In this document: positions 25,212-32,972 of the stretch, in pieces | How positions within the stretch are numbered: the stretch's first letter is position 1 | How the letters are laid out: each line of letters starts with the position of its first letter | Assembly: GCF_000403455.2 (NCBI RefSeq) | Contig: NZ_KE159722.1 | Span: 92,579-146,693 of the forward strand | From: Dorea sp. 5-2 | Lineage (GTDB): Bacteria > Bacillota > Clostridia > Lachnospirales > Lachnospiraceae | Length of the DNA stretch: 54,115 nt | Direction of reading: 5' to 3' | Translations under genes and position numbers: made by a program | The notes under the pieces: generated by a model | What the model saw: the letters and a program-made list of their open reading frames with translations, nothing else | The model's database searches: none | What the model was told of the DNA's origin: nothing

Positions 25212-25936
25212 GATATCGTACCTCCATTTACGTAATCAAAAATATAGTTGGCATATGCCTGGATGATCTCTCTTTTCTGGGATTTGGAAATGAGCAGGCG
25301 TTCTCCGTTTTTCAGGATGAAATCATTGCCTTCCCAGGTATCTATATAGTCCATATTGACCATGCAGTTTCGGTAACACCACAAAAACTGTCTGTATGGA
25401 GACAGCATCGGAGAAAAAGCGGCGAAGAACATGTAAGAGCGGACGACCTTTGACGGGGTATGCACCTGTATATAATGGTTGTGGTAATCCACATACATGA
25501 TATCAGAGATAAGGATCCGCGTCATCAGGTATCCTTCTTTCAGCTCTATATAATGTATAAATTTATTGACGGTATTTTCATAACGGTCCAGGGCGTCTTC
25601 GAACTGCGCGTAAGTATAGGGTTTCAAAAGATAATCCAGGGCGTGCAGGCGGAATGCCTTGACGGCATGTTCTTTGCTGGAGGTTGAAAAGATGATCTGG
25701 CACTTGGGACTGATCCTCTTGAGCTTCTTCGCGATCAGTATACCATTGGAATCCTGCATGAAAATATCAAGAAAAACAAGGTCGTAGTGTTCTTTGTCCA
25801 GGATATTTTCAAAATCTTTCTCATGAGAAAATTGTTTTACCGATGCGTGGATCTTGTGTTCATTGCAGTAGCGGCAGACATATTCTGATAAAAGTGCAAG
25901 GTCTTGTGGACAGTCATCTATAAGTGCGATCGTCAT
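25208..25936 (-). CDS. LytTR response regulator (AgrA-like)
   Basis: A 242-residue regulator with a receiver domain (residues 1-120; phosphoacceptor Asp in LVFLDIFMQD, and a Lys in YLLKPY) and a C-terminal LytTR DNA-binding domain (about 135-240; ISDIMYVDYHNHYIQVHT, then CYRNCMVN). The frame begins at 25948, but GGAGGATG fits the ATG at 25936. It is translated ahead of, and coupled to, the kinase gene. No obvious paired LytTR sites were found locally. Confidence 0.9.
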   Translation of the reverse strand: MTIALIDDCPQDLALLSEYVCRYCNEHKIHASVKQFSHEKDFENILDKEHYDLVFLDIFMQDSNGILIAKKLKRISPKCQIIFSTSSKEHAVKAFRLHALDYLLKPYTYAQFEDALDRYENTVNKFIHYIELKEGYLMTRILISDIMYVDYHNHYIQVHTPSKVVRSYMFFAAFSPMLSPYRQFLWCYRNCMVNMDYIDTWEGNDFILKNGERLLISKSQKREIIQAYANYIFDYVNGGTIS

Positions 25937-26284
25937 AACATCCTCCATAGTATCATGATCAAGGGACTGGAAAATCTTTTGTCCGCTTAGGTGTCAGCGC
26001 ATTCATATTACCATATTGATGGGGTTAATAAAATTAAAAAATTAGTAATATTTTATGAAATACAGTAAAAGATTTGCTTTGTTCAGCGATCGGATGTATA
26101 AAGAAACGGGAAAGAGTGGTATGTTATATTGACAGTTTCGGAAAGTATGGTTTTTGGGGAAACCAGATATACCGGGAAGGAGAGGTTTTTCCTGGTTGCA
26201 CATTTAGAAAAATATCCGAGAAAAAGTTGGATGAAAGCTTTGGAACAGGTATGTTTCAGGGCTTTTTTCTTATCTGCAAAAAAA
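25937..26284. other. Intergenic region before sigma operon
   Basis: About 350 bp with AT-rich sequence and two or three small frames lacking ribosome sites. A partial inverted repeat (AACCAG near 26160 with CTGGTT near 26194) is present. I see no supported gene. Confidence 0.4.
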
Positions 26285-26312
26285 TGAACCTTACACAAAG
26301 TCATGACGAATA
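26285..26312 (+). promoter_or_regulatory. Candidate ECF-type autoregulatory promoter
   Basis: TGAACC (26285-26290), a 16-bp spacer and CGAATA (26307-26312), resembling the TGAAAC-N16-CGTATA consensus of extracytoplasmic-function sigma factors. It is 30 bp before the sigma gene, where autoregulated promoters lie. Confidence 0.5.
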
Positions 26313-26341
26313 TAGGGTGAACAGGCAGAGGAGGTGAAACA

Positions 26342-26866
26342 GTGGATGCAAAAGAAGTAGAAAAATGCATTGATGAGTTCGGTACGGATATATATAGATT
26401 TTGCCTGAAACTCTGCGGGGACAGGGCGGATGCCGAAGATTTGTATCAACAGACTTTCTTAAAAGCGTTAGAAACAGAATGGACGCTTGACTGGGAGAGC
26501 AACCCGAAAGCACTGTTTTTTTCTTTGGCACATAATCTTTGGAGAAGCGCCAGGAGAAAACAAGCGCGCCGAAATACGATCGCTCCATGCAGCATTTTTG
26601 ATGAGGAAACAGAAACGGTACTACATTCTGAAGAAAATATTGAAGAAGGTTATCTTCAGAAAGAATTGGCTGCAGAAGTCCGCCGGATCATCCAAAACCT
26701 TCCGGAAAAATTCCAGGTACCGCTGATATTATTTTATCTTTCCGATTGTTCCCTAGAGCAGATCGCGGCTATTTTGAAGAAACCGCCCGGTACTGTGAAA
26801 AGCCGATTGTTCAAGGGAAGAAGTTTAATAAAAAAAAGATTGGAGGATGTTGGTTATGAGAGATGA
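26342..26866 (+). CDS. ECF-type RNA polymerase sigma factor
   Basis: A 174-residue sigma-70 family protein with regions 2 (about residues 10-80; ADAEDLYQQTFLKAL) and 4 (about 115-170; LPEKFQVPLILFYLSDCSLEQIAAILKKPPGTVKSRLFKGR) and a short linker, hence ECF type. The start is GTG after AGGAGGTG. It overlaps the next gene, a one-span membrane protein likely to act as anti-sigma factor. The operon continues to the zinc-ribbon gene. Confidence 0.9.
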   Translation: MDAKEVEKCIDEFGTDIYRFCLKLCGDRADAEDLYQQTFLKALETEWTLDWESNPKALFFSLAHNLWRSARRKQARRNTIAPCSIFDEETETVLHSEENIEEGYLQKELAAEVRRIIQNLPEKFQVPLILFYLSDCSLEQIAAILKKPPGTVKSRLFKGRSLIKKRLEDVGYER

Positions 26867-27233
26867 TCGTTTGAATGCGGAAATAGAAGAAGTAATCCGG
26901 GCTTCTATGAAAATGGATGATGTTCCGGCTCCGGAACTGAATCATAAACTCAAAGCGGCTCTGTATCAACAAGAAGCCGTCCTGCGAAGAGAACCTGCCG
27001 CGCATAAGTTATCGCTTTGGTATTTACCGATGGTTTTGAATCTGATCATGTTTTCTTTGTTGGCTCTTTTGGCTTTGCTTATGATCGAAAATATTTATTT
27101 GTCTTATTTTGCCGTTGGCCTCTGCGTTTATGTCGGTATGGCTGGTATATTGCTTACCATAGTAGGCGTAAAAAGAGCAAACATAAAAGAGGACATTACA
27201 ATCCGTATTGAGAAAAGGGGTGTATTGGCATGA
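26856..27233 (+). CDS. Putative membrane anti-sigma factor
   Basis: A 125-residue protein. The first 50 residues are soluble and helical (EIEEVIRASMKMDD...), and residues 55-110 hold two hydrophobic segments. It starts 11 nt inside the sigma gene; ATG 26856 is favoured over 26847, which directly abuts the GGAGG. Position and topology fit an anti-sigma factor, although no zinc HxxxCxxC motif is present. The family is not recognised, so the role is by context. Confidence 0.6.
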   Translation: MRDDRLNAEIEEVIRASMKMDDVPAPELNHKLKAALYQQEAVLRREPAAHKLSLWYLPMVLNLIMFSLLALLALLMIENIYLSYFAVGLCVYVGMAGILLTIVGVKRANIKEDITIRIEKRGVLA

Positions 27234-28120
27234 ATAATGCAAAAAAGAAAAGGGATCTGCTTTATATGGGTATCTTGATCATTTTATTGTTGATATTTTT
27301 ACGATTTGGATTATATTTTCTAAAAAGCGATGGTTTCAGCGGGCTCTCTATGCTGCTTCCCCTTCTGCTTCTTGGCATTTGCCTTTTTGCATTGTGTACC
27401 GCCGCTCTTTTTGCGGCATGGGTGTATCAGGACTGTAAAAGGCGGAGCGACGACCCGGTATTGTGGACGATCGTGGTTTTTGCAGCCACGCCTTTTATCG
27501 GACTGCTGATCTATTTTCTGCGTCGTTCGGAGATGCAAACGGTCTGCAGGGCTTGCGGACAGCAAATTTCTGAAAAAGCAAACTATTGCGAAAAATGCGG
27601 AACACATATCGAAAAGGAGGATAATCGTGTTATGGAAAAACATGGAACACATCACTTGAACTTTATTATTGCCGGTATTGTGAGTATGGTACTTATGACG
27701 GTATGCCTTGCCGGTTTTATCGTCAGTGCAGCTACTGGAAACGGGATCAACACAAATGTTGCTTCTGACGACCGAGTATGGAACTTGGGTACGATCAGCA
27801 TGAATTATAACGCTTATCGGGATGATGTATGGAAGCTGGATTTTAAAAGCGCCAGTGAGGGATTTGTGAAAGAACAGAATATGACGATTGAAGATGCAGG
27901 CGCCCAATTACTCTGTGCTGATATTTCATGCGGCACAGTACCGGACAATGCAACGCTTGTCTTGTGGCTGGTACAGAAAGATACGGTAAGGTCTATTGAT
28001 GTTACAAATCTTTCCGAGCCGCTGGAATATTCCCTGGATGAATTTGAGAATGGAAAGATTCATGTCAGATTGCAGATCAACGGGGTAGAAAATACTGTTT
28101 CAGAAATCTGTATTCGATAA
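27230..28120 (+). CDS. Zinc-ribbon membrane protein
   Basis: A 296-residue protein that starts with two hydrophobic spans (about 10-32 and 40-64) and has another at 83-97. A zinc ribbon with two CxxC pairs (CRACGQQIS...CEKCG, about residues 104-125) follows, then a single span (about 142-168), and a C-terminal exported domain of about 120 residues with no recognised fold. It overlaps the preceding gene by 4 nt and probably belongs to the sigma regulon as sensor or output. Its zinc ribbon should lie in the cytoplasm. Confidence 0.65.
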   Translation: MNNAKKKRDLLYMGILIILLLIFLRFGLYFLKSDGFSGLSMLLPLLLLGICLFALCTAALFAAWVYQDCKRRSDDPVLWTIVVFAATPFIGLLIYFLRRSEMQTVCRACGQQISEKANYCEKCGTHIEKEDNRVMEKHGTHHLNFIIAGIVSMVLMTVCLAGFIVSAATGNGINTNVASDDRVWNLGTISMNYNAYRDDVWKLDFKSASEGFVKEQNMTIEDAGAQLLCADISCGTVPDNATLVLWLVQKDTVRSIDVTNLSEPLEYSLDEFENGKIHVRLQINGVENTVSEICIR

Positions 28121-28148
28121 TTAGCGAAAAGAATACTTACGGCAAACA

Positions 28149-28190
28149 GGAACTATGATGTCCTGCCGGACGCATAGTTCCGTTTATTTT
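28149..28190 (+). terminator. Terminator of ECF sigma operon
   Basis: A perfect 9-bp stem GGAACTATG (28149-28157) with 28173-28181 is followed by GTTTATTTT. It lies between convergent genes. Confidence 0.75.
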
Positions 28191-28196
28191 GTTTAT

Positions 28197-28721
28197 TTAA
28201 TTTAATTTAGCATATACATAAGTATCCTTCCAGAGTGCTTTTCCTGTTTCGTCTTTCCAGAAATATACATTTTTCCTAAAATGAGCTTCACGCTGGAATC
28301 CTAATGCTTCAAGTAACCGCCATGAACGCGTGTTACGCGGATCGCATTCGGCATAGATCCTGTGACAGCCAGCGGAAAATGCCTGTTGAATTAATGCCTG
28401 ACAGCTTTCGAACGCATAACCCTGTCCCCAGAAACTCCGGTTAAACACATAGCCTATTTCCAGTGCGTCAAAGTCACGCTTCCCCATATACACATTACCA
28501 ATCATTTTGTGAGAACTTTTCAATTCGACAGCGATCATTTCGTCTGTTCCAATGCGCCACTCAAGGTTTTCCTTTGCCTCATCAAAGGTCAGGGGCTTGT
28601 GCGGTTCATATTCTACAACCTCCGGATCAGATAAATATTCAAATAAGTCCGGCAGATCCTCTTCTTTGTACCTTCTTAAAATTAACCGTCTGGTTTCTGC
28701 TATGATCATTTTGTCGTTCAT
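28197..28721 (-). CDS. GNAT acetyltransferase (RimJ/RimL-like)
   Basis: A 174-residue N-acetyltransferase of the Acetyltransf_3 group. An N-terminal LILRRYKEEDL strand-helix opens the fold, the acetyl-CoA loop lies at YVFNRSFWGQGYA near residue 95, and the C-terminal GFQREAHFRKNVY pattern is that of RimJ/L-like enzymes. Such enzymes acetylate ribosomal protein N-termini, antibiotics or metabolites; the substrate is not deducible. GGAAGGAG precedes the ATG. Confidence 0.85.
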   Translation of the reverse strand: MNDKMIIAETRRLILRRYKEEDLPDLFEYLSDPEVVEYEPHKPLTFDEAKENLEWRIGTDEMIAVELKSSHKMIGNVYMGKRDFDALEIGYVFNRSFWGQGYAFESCQALIQQAFSAGCHRIYAECDPRNTRSWRLLEALGFQREAHFRKNVYFWKDETGKALWKDTYVYAKLN

Positions 28722-28795
28722 TTCTGTTATTCTCCTTCCTGTTTTCTTACGGTCAGGGCATTTTCAACGGCTTTCTTTATGATAGTGGTTGAATT

Positions 28796-29570
28796 TCTTT
28801 TTGTCAATCATATTGTGAAGAAATCATAAACTGATCAATGACAAATAGGGGGGATTACGATATAATAAAAACGGCATTGACATCCATAGAGGGACGAAAG
28901 AGTACAGCATCGGAATCTGGAGGGAATTGAATATGGAAAAAGATAAAAGAAAATTAACAGATAAAGAATTGAAACGTAAAGATCACTTTGAAAAACTAAA
29001 CGCTGAAATGCAGCAAAAAGGATACCAAAAGAAGAATATGATCATTGATATCCGGCAGGCAAATTATCAGGGGCCTTTGAGTATGCTGCCATTTATGGTC
29101 TTGGCGTTGGGGGCGTATTATTATGTGAACGGTTTTGATTTAGATGGAATCTCTATCGGAGCTGTCGTGGCGGCATATGCGCTCATGTTGGTCCTGATCA
29201 TTCTGCATGAGTTAATACATGGGATCACCTGGGGGATTTTTGCAAAGGATCATTTTCATTCGATTGACTTTGGATTCATTCGGAGCAGTTTTACCCCATA
29301 CTGTACGTGCTCAGAACCGATGAAAAAGTGGCAGTATCTGTTAGGAGCGGCTATGCCGACATTAGTTTTAGGATGTGCAGTTGCAGCGGCTGCGGTGATG
29401 ACAGATCGATTATTGCTGTTTTTCGTGGCAGAGATCATGCTGCTGTCAGGCGGCGGAGATTTTCTGATCATACTGAAAATCTTGTTATACCGCACGGATA
29501 AGAAAGAAAGCGTGTATTGCGATCATCCTTATGAATGTGGCTTTGTTGTTTTTGAAAAATAAAAGGAGAG
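28796..29570 (+). repeat. Duplicated DUF3267 block, copy A
   Basis: This segment is nearly identical to 45877-46640. The similarity covers the upstream leader (TTGTCAATC..., ATTACGATATAATAAAAACG) and the whole DUF3267 gene. The copies lie 17 kb apart in the same orientation. Copy A keeps the reading frame; copy B has a 7-nt and a 4-nt deletion. Confidence 0.85.
28933..29562 (+). CDS. DUF3267 putative membrane metalloprotease
   Basis: A 209-residue membrane protein with four predicted spans and the zinc-protease-like HELIHG (about residue 95) in the second span. The C-terminal DHPYECGFVVFEK is typical of DUF3267 proteins. These are assumed zinc proteases of unknown substrate. ATG 28933 is chosen because GGAGGG is 8 nt before it, while the earlier TTG is too close. 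It precedes a truncated Crp gene by 13 nt. The same gene at 46014 is frameshifted at both ends. Confidence 0.8.
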   Translation: MEKDKRKLTDKELKRKDHFEKLNAEMQQKGYQKKNMIIDIRQANYQGPLSMLPFMVLALGAYYYVNGFDLDGISIGAVVAAYALMLVLIILHELIHGITWGIFAKDHFHSIDFGFIRSSFTPYCTCSEPMKKWQYLLGAAMPTLVLGCAVAAAAVMTDRLLLFFVAEIMLLSGGGDFLIILKILLYRTDKKESVYCDHPYECGFVVFEK

Positions 29571-29575
29571 ACGGA

Positions 29576-30073
29576 ATGCCGGAAATTGTATTTGAATCTA
29601 TTTATAGGGAGATCTTTCCTTTTTGGGAGAAGATTTCGGATGCGGGCAGGGAGTATATCTGTCGGAACTCTTACGGTATTACATATCCGAAGGGAAAGAA
29701 TATCCATGACGGCAGTGAATGTTGTGTGATCAGCGGTCCCGCTTTTGCGGCAGTCTCTGAACGGAACCCGGATGTCCGGATATTTGCGTTGGAAACCGCA
29801 GTCAGCCGATTCTCTGATGTAATGTGGGTCATGCAGCAGATTTTGTTCATGAGTATGGATAGGAGGCTGGCAATTTTCCTTTCTGATGAGGCAGTGAGGA
29901 CGGGTTCGGATACGATCATACTGACACACGGGCAGATTGCCCGATATATGGAATCTGCCCGTGAAGTTGTATCCAGAATGCTGAAATATTTTGCCAATGA
30001 AGGGATCGTGAAAGTTTCCAGAGGCGGTGTCACGATCCTTGATAAGAAACGCCTTCGTAAGTTAACCCTTTAG
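29576..30073 (+). pseudogene. Crp/Fnr regulator lacking effector domain
   Basis: A 165-residue open frame that aligns with the complete 225-residue paralogue at 52657, except that 59 residues are missing between NIHDGSEC and CVISGPAF. The loss is in frame and removes most of the cyclic-nucleotide-type sensor barrel. The dimer helix and the C-terminal helix-turn-helix (THGQIARYMESAREVVSRML) remain. The protein could still be made (GGAGAG before the ATG) and might bind the same operators without ligand control. It converges on thioredoxin, overlapping by 12 nt. Confidence 0.85.
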
Positions 30074-30370
30074 CATGGCGAGAATATCATCTTTTGACTT
30101 TGCGCCTGCGGACTGATGGACGACCTCCCCATTTTTGATCACAACCAGGGTGGGGATACTTAACACGCGGAATCTTTGTGCCAGTTCCCGTTCAGTATCC
30201 ACATTGATCTTGCCTACCAGATACTGGGGGTTTTCTTCCGCGATCTCATCCACGATGGGAGATACCATGCGGCAGGGGCCGCACCAGTCTGCGTAAAAAT
30301 CTAAAAGTACGGGTTTATCACTGTTTTTAACAGAATCAAAGTTGCTTTTGTTTACAATAAGTATGGACAT
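30062..30370 (-). CDS. trxA: Thioredoxin
   Basis: A 102-residue thioredoxin with the active site WCGPC (Cys30, Cys33) and the cis-proline SIPTL. It reduces protein disulfides in the cytoplasm. The frame opens at 30412, but GGAAGG is placed for the ATG at 30370. It is the last gene of a minus-strand group with ferredoxin and an Fe-S membrane protein remnant, opposite a Crp/Fnr gene, an arrangement that suggests redox control. Confidence 0.93.
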   Translation of the reverse strand: MSILIVNKSNFDSVKNSDKPVLLDFYADWCGPCRMVSPIVDEIAEENPQYLVGKINVDTERELAQRFRVLSIPTLVVIKNGEVVHQSAGAKSKDDILAMLKG

Positions 30371-30419
30371 AATCATTACCTTCCTTTCTTTTGTCTGATG
30401 ACAGTATAACATTTTTGTA

Positions 30420-30603
30420 TTATTGTTTCTGTGATGCAGTCACATTTTTGGCTTTGCATATCAGTTGTGTCATGGTGCCCATAGGGCAGTACACGCACCA
30501 GGAGCGCGGCTTGAAGAGAACCATGGTAAGGAATCCAAGTACGGTGGAGGTCAGTAAGAGAAGCGATCCAAAGATAGTCATACCATTTCTTTTTTCTGTT
30601 CAT
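30420..30603 (-). pseudogene. Fe-S membrane protein, frameshifted and deleted
   Basis: The good ribosome site (GGAGGTG) serves an ATG at 30603 that opens MNRKKKWYDYLWIAS and then continues as nonsense. From 30581 the next frame reads a hydrophobic span (LLLLTSTVLGFLTMVLF) and PRSWCVYCPMGTMTQLIC, the Cys-rich end of NapH-like 4Fe-4S membrane proteins, with a stop at 30420. So the start and end of one gene are joined out of frame, and the middle with most cysteines is missing. It sits between ferredoxin and thioredoxin. Confidence 0.6.
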
Positions 30604-30797
30604 TGTTCTGTCACCTCCAGTGAGATAATGCTTGCAGGACATTCTTTTGCACATTTTCCGCATCCCACGCACAATTCTTCATTAATTCTTGCGTAGATGC
30701 CCTGGGGAACCGAGATTGCGTTTCTTGGACAAACTTTTATGCAGCATCCACATGCAACGCATTCCCGGATACTGACAACTGCTTTTCTTCTTGCCAT
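30600..30797 (-). CDS. 2[4Fe-4S] ferredoxin
   Basis: A 65-residue bacterial ferredoxin with two cluster motifs: Cys13, 16, 19, 23 (CVACGCCIKVCP, with one extra Cys18) and Cys43, 46, 49, 53 (CVGCGKCAKECP). It carries electrons at low potential. AAAGGAGC is placed before the ATG. It overlaps the following remnant by 4 nt. The likely physiological partner, the Fe-S membrane protein, is broken. Confidence 0.9.
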   Translation of the reverse strand: MARRKAVVSIRECVACGCCIKVCPRNAISVPQGIYARINEELCVGCGKCAKECPASIISLEVTEQ

Positions 30798-30886
30798 GAT
30801 AAAGCTCCTTTTTGTTTTTTGTCTATTATACAGGGAGAAGAAGAATTATTCGGTGACGAAGTCACACAAATGGCTGATGATCATAT

Positions 30887-31155
30887 TTAGAGTAGATAAC
30901 CTATTCCGTTCCATATTTCGAATCCTGATCCCCGCGATACAAAGTGAAATGCGCCCCATGTCACAGCCAAGATCATACCGCCAAAAGGATAGGAACTTTC
31001 TTTTCTCAATAAGGTTTCAATCGCTTTTTGTCCATATAGGATGATCAGAATAACAAGCATCACTTCGAATATATAGTATAAATATTGTGCACAGAATTGG
31101 TATGCATTCTTTCCTTGAACTTCGCCTTTTTCAAAGAGAGCTTTTCTTCTTTACT
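30887..31155 (-). pseudogene. CPBP-like intramembrane protease remnant
   Basis: An open minus-strand frame with no good start reads a hydrophobic span (YYIFEVMLVILIILY), then an amphipathic segment, then SYPFGGMILAVTWGAFHF, which recalls the third conserved motif of CPBP-type membrane proteases. It then ends at 30887. The N-terminal motifs (EExxxR) are absent. I take it as the eroded end of such a gene; the family call is tentative. Confidence 0.4.
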
Positions 31156-31302
31156 TTCCTTTGAGGGAAAGCCAAAATACTTTTGTGCAGTATAGACAAT
31201 GCTATGTTGAGCGAAATCAGGTATTCTGTATGTAAAGCATCTTTTTTAGATCCGAGTGGATTCTTTTAAGAATATGTGGTAAGATAAAAACAAGGAGAAG
31301 AT

Positions 31303-32295
31303 ATGCGAATGAAAGTGGAAAATATACTTGCAAAAAACATTGCTGCGGCCGGAGACCGGGCAGATTATGACGCGGCTTGTAAACGATTGCTTGCGAATAA
31401 GGTTATCCTTGCATGGATCATGAAAAGCTGTGTGGAGGAATTTCGGGATTTTACAGTGGATGAGATTGCTGAGCATTATATAGAAGGCAGTCCGCAGATT
31501 GCCCAGACGGCAGTGAATCCGGATGAAGTAACCGATTCCCAAGGAGAGCAGATTGAAGGCAGTAAAACGGAAGACAGTACGATCAAAGAAGGAACGGTTA
31601 CCTATGATATCCGTTTTTATGCAGTGGTCCCACGGACAGCAGAAACTATAAAATTGATCCTAAATGTGGAAGCACAAAGTGACTTTTACCCGGGTTACCC
31701 AATTATCAAGAGAGGGCTTTATTATTGCAGCCGGATGATTTCGTCCCAATACGGAGTGGAATTTACGAATGGGCATTATGAGAAGATCCGGAAAGCTATA
31801 AGTATTTGGATTTGTGCAGATCCGCCGAAGTATCGTAAAAACACGATTACAAGATATGCGGTCCAGGAAGAAAATGTAGTGGGGGATATAGCAGAAAAAA
31901 GAGAGAACTATGATTTAATAACAGCAGTGCTCGTATGCCTTGGAAATGAGGGAGATGATAAGTATACAGGGATATTAAGGCTTTTGGAGGTGTTACTTTC
32001 ATCAGAGAGGAAACCAGATGAGAAGAAGAGGATCCTACAGGACGATTTCAATATTAAAATGACAAGAGAATTAGAAAGCGAGGTGCTCTTGATGTGTAAT
32101 TTGAGTAAAGGGATAGAAGAAAAAGGAATCAAAGAAGGAATCAAAGAAGGAATCAAAGAAGGAATCAAAGAAGGAATTCTATCATCTATTCAGAATCTGA
32201 TGGAAAGTATGGGCTGGAGTGCGGAGCAGGCGATGGCGGCGCTTAAGATTCCGGAATCTGAACGGGTTCAGTATGTTCATGGATTAAAGAAATAA
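31303..32295 (+). CDS. Rpn/PD-(D/E)XK transposase-like nuclease
   Basis: A 330-residue protein of the Rpn recombination-promoting nuclease / PD-(D/E)XK transposase-like family. The catalytic core is around residues 100-135: YDIRFYAVVP..., LILNVEAQ (the E-x-Q form of the nuclease motif), then YPIIKRGLYYCSRM. The C-terminus has four perfect GIKE repeats encoded by 12-bp DNA repeats (32125-32172). AAGGAG precedes the ATG. A deleted copy lies at 52278-52626 with only two repeats. The protein is full length and may be active. Confidence 0.8.
   Translation: MRMKVENILAKNIAAAGDRADYDAACKRLLANKVILAWIMKSCVEEFRDFTVDEIAEHYIEGSPQIAQTAVNPDEVTDSQGEQIEGSKTEDSTIKEGTVTYDIRFYAVVPRTAETIKLILNVEAQSDFYPGYPIIKRGLYYCSRMISSQYGVEFTNGHYEKIRKAISIWICADPPKYRKNTITRYAVQEENVVGDIAEKRENYDLITAVLVCLGNEGDDKYTGILRLLEVLLSSERKPDEKKRILQDDFNIKMTRELESEVLLMCNLSKGIEEKGIKEGIKEGIKEGIKEGILSSIQNLMESMGWSAEQAMAALKIPESERVQYVHGLKK
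32125..32172 (+). repeat. 12-bp minisatellite, four units
   Basis: GGAATCAAAGAA is repeated four times perfectly inside the Rpn gene. The homologous remnant at 52480-52503 has two units. Unit number does not shift the frame, so copies can vary freely. Confidence 0.9.
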
Positions 32296-32345
32296 TACCG
32301 ATTACGGTATAATAGCGGTTGAAATTTGTATTTGAGGTGGCAATG

Positions 32346-32897
32346 ATGTTACATATAGCGGTATGTGATGACAATACAGAGATACTTTCTAGAGTAAAGG
32401 AACTTGCAAAGGTATTTTTCAGGACACATTGTGTAGAGTGCAAAATTCAGGCGTACCAATCCAGTGAGAATCTGTTGTATGATTTACAGGACGGGGTTTA
32501 TTATGATCTACTTCTTCTGGATATTGAAATGCCGGGGATTGACGGGATGGATCTGGCAAGGGTGATCCAGGATACGATGTCTGCCGCAAGGATCATTTTT
32601 ATCACGTTTCATTTGGAGTATGCGATCACAGCTTACGAATTTTCTGTGTTCCGATATATTCCCAAGATGGTCATAGATGACAAACTGCCGTCTGCATTGG
32701 AGGATTATTATAAGTTGTACCGTCTGGAAAGGAATGAATTTTATACGGTTGAGATTAAAAATCATGTGGAGCAGTTACCGTACAGAGAAATACTGTATAT
32801 TTTAAAAGACGGCAAATATGCCGTATTTCATTTGTCAGGAGGAAAAACGCAGGCGGTACGAAAGACGCTGGCATCGGTCTTTGAGGAAATCGGATGA
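32346..32897 (+). pseudogene. LytTR response regulator, C-terminally truncated
   Basis: A 183-residue frame with a good receiver domain (AVCDDN at the N-terminus, DLLLLDIEMPG with the phosphoacceptor Asp, and a threonine/lysine region FRYIPKMV) and the first half of a LytTR domain (LPYREILYILKDGKYAVFHL). It stops after VFEEIG. Just downstream, another frame reads FPISRQR, the usual end of LytTR domains, so about 50 residues are deleted with a frame change. DNA binding is probably lost. It is coupled to a broken kinase gene downstream. Confidence 0.75.
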
Positions 32898-32972
32898 TTA
32901 GTGTATTCCGATCGGTAAAGCGAACCTTTCCGATTTCAAGACAACGATGCTTCGTTTTTGGAGGAAGCAGAT

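Noticed and set aside
26074..26337. 87-codon frame before the sigma factor
   Set aside because: No ribosome site and no recognisable composition, and it overlaps the likely ECF promoter.
32125..32172. CRISPR-like repeat array
   Set aside because: The 12-bp units are contiguous without spacers and in frame inside a gene, so it is a coding minisatellite.
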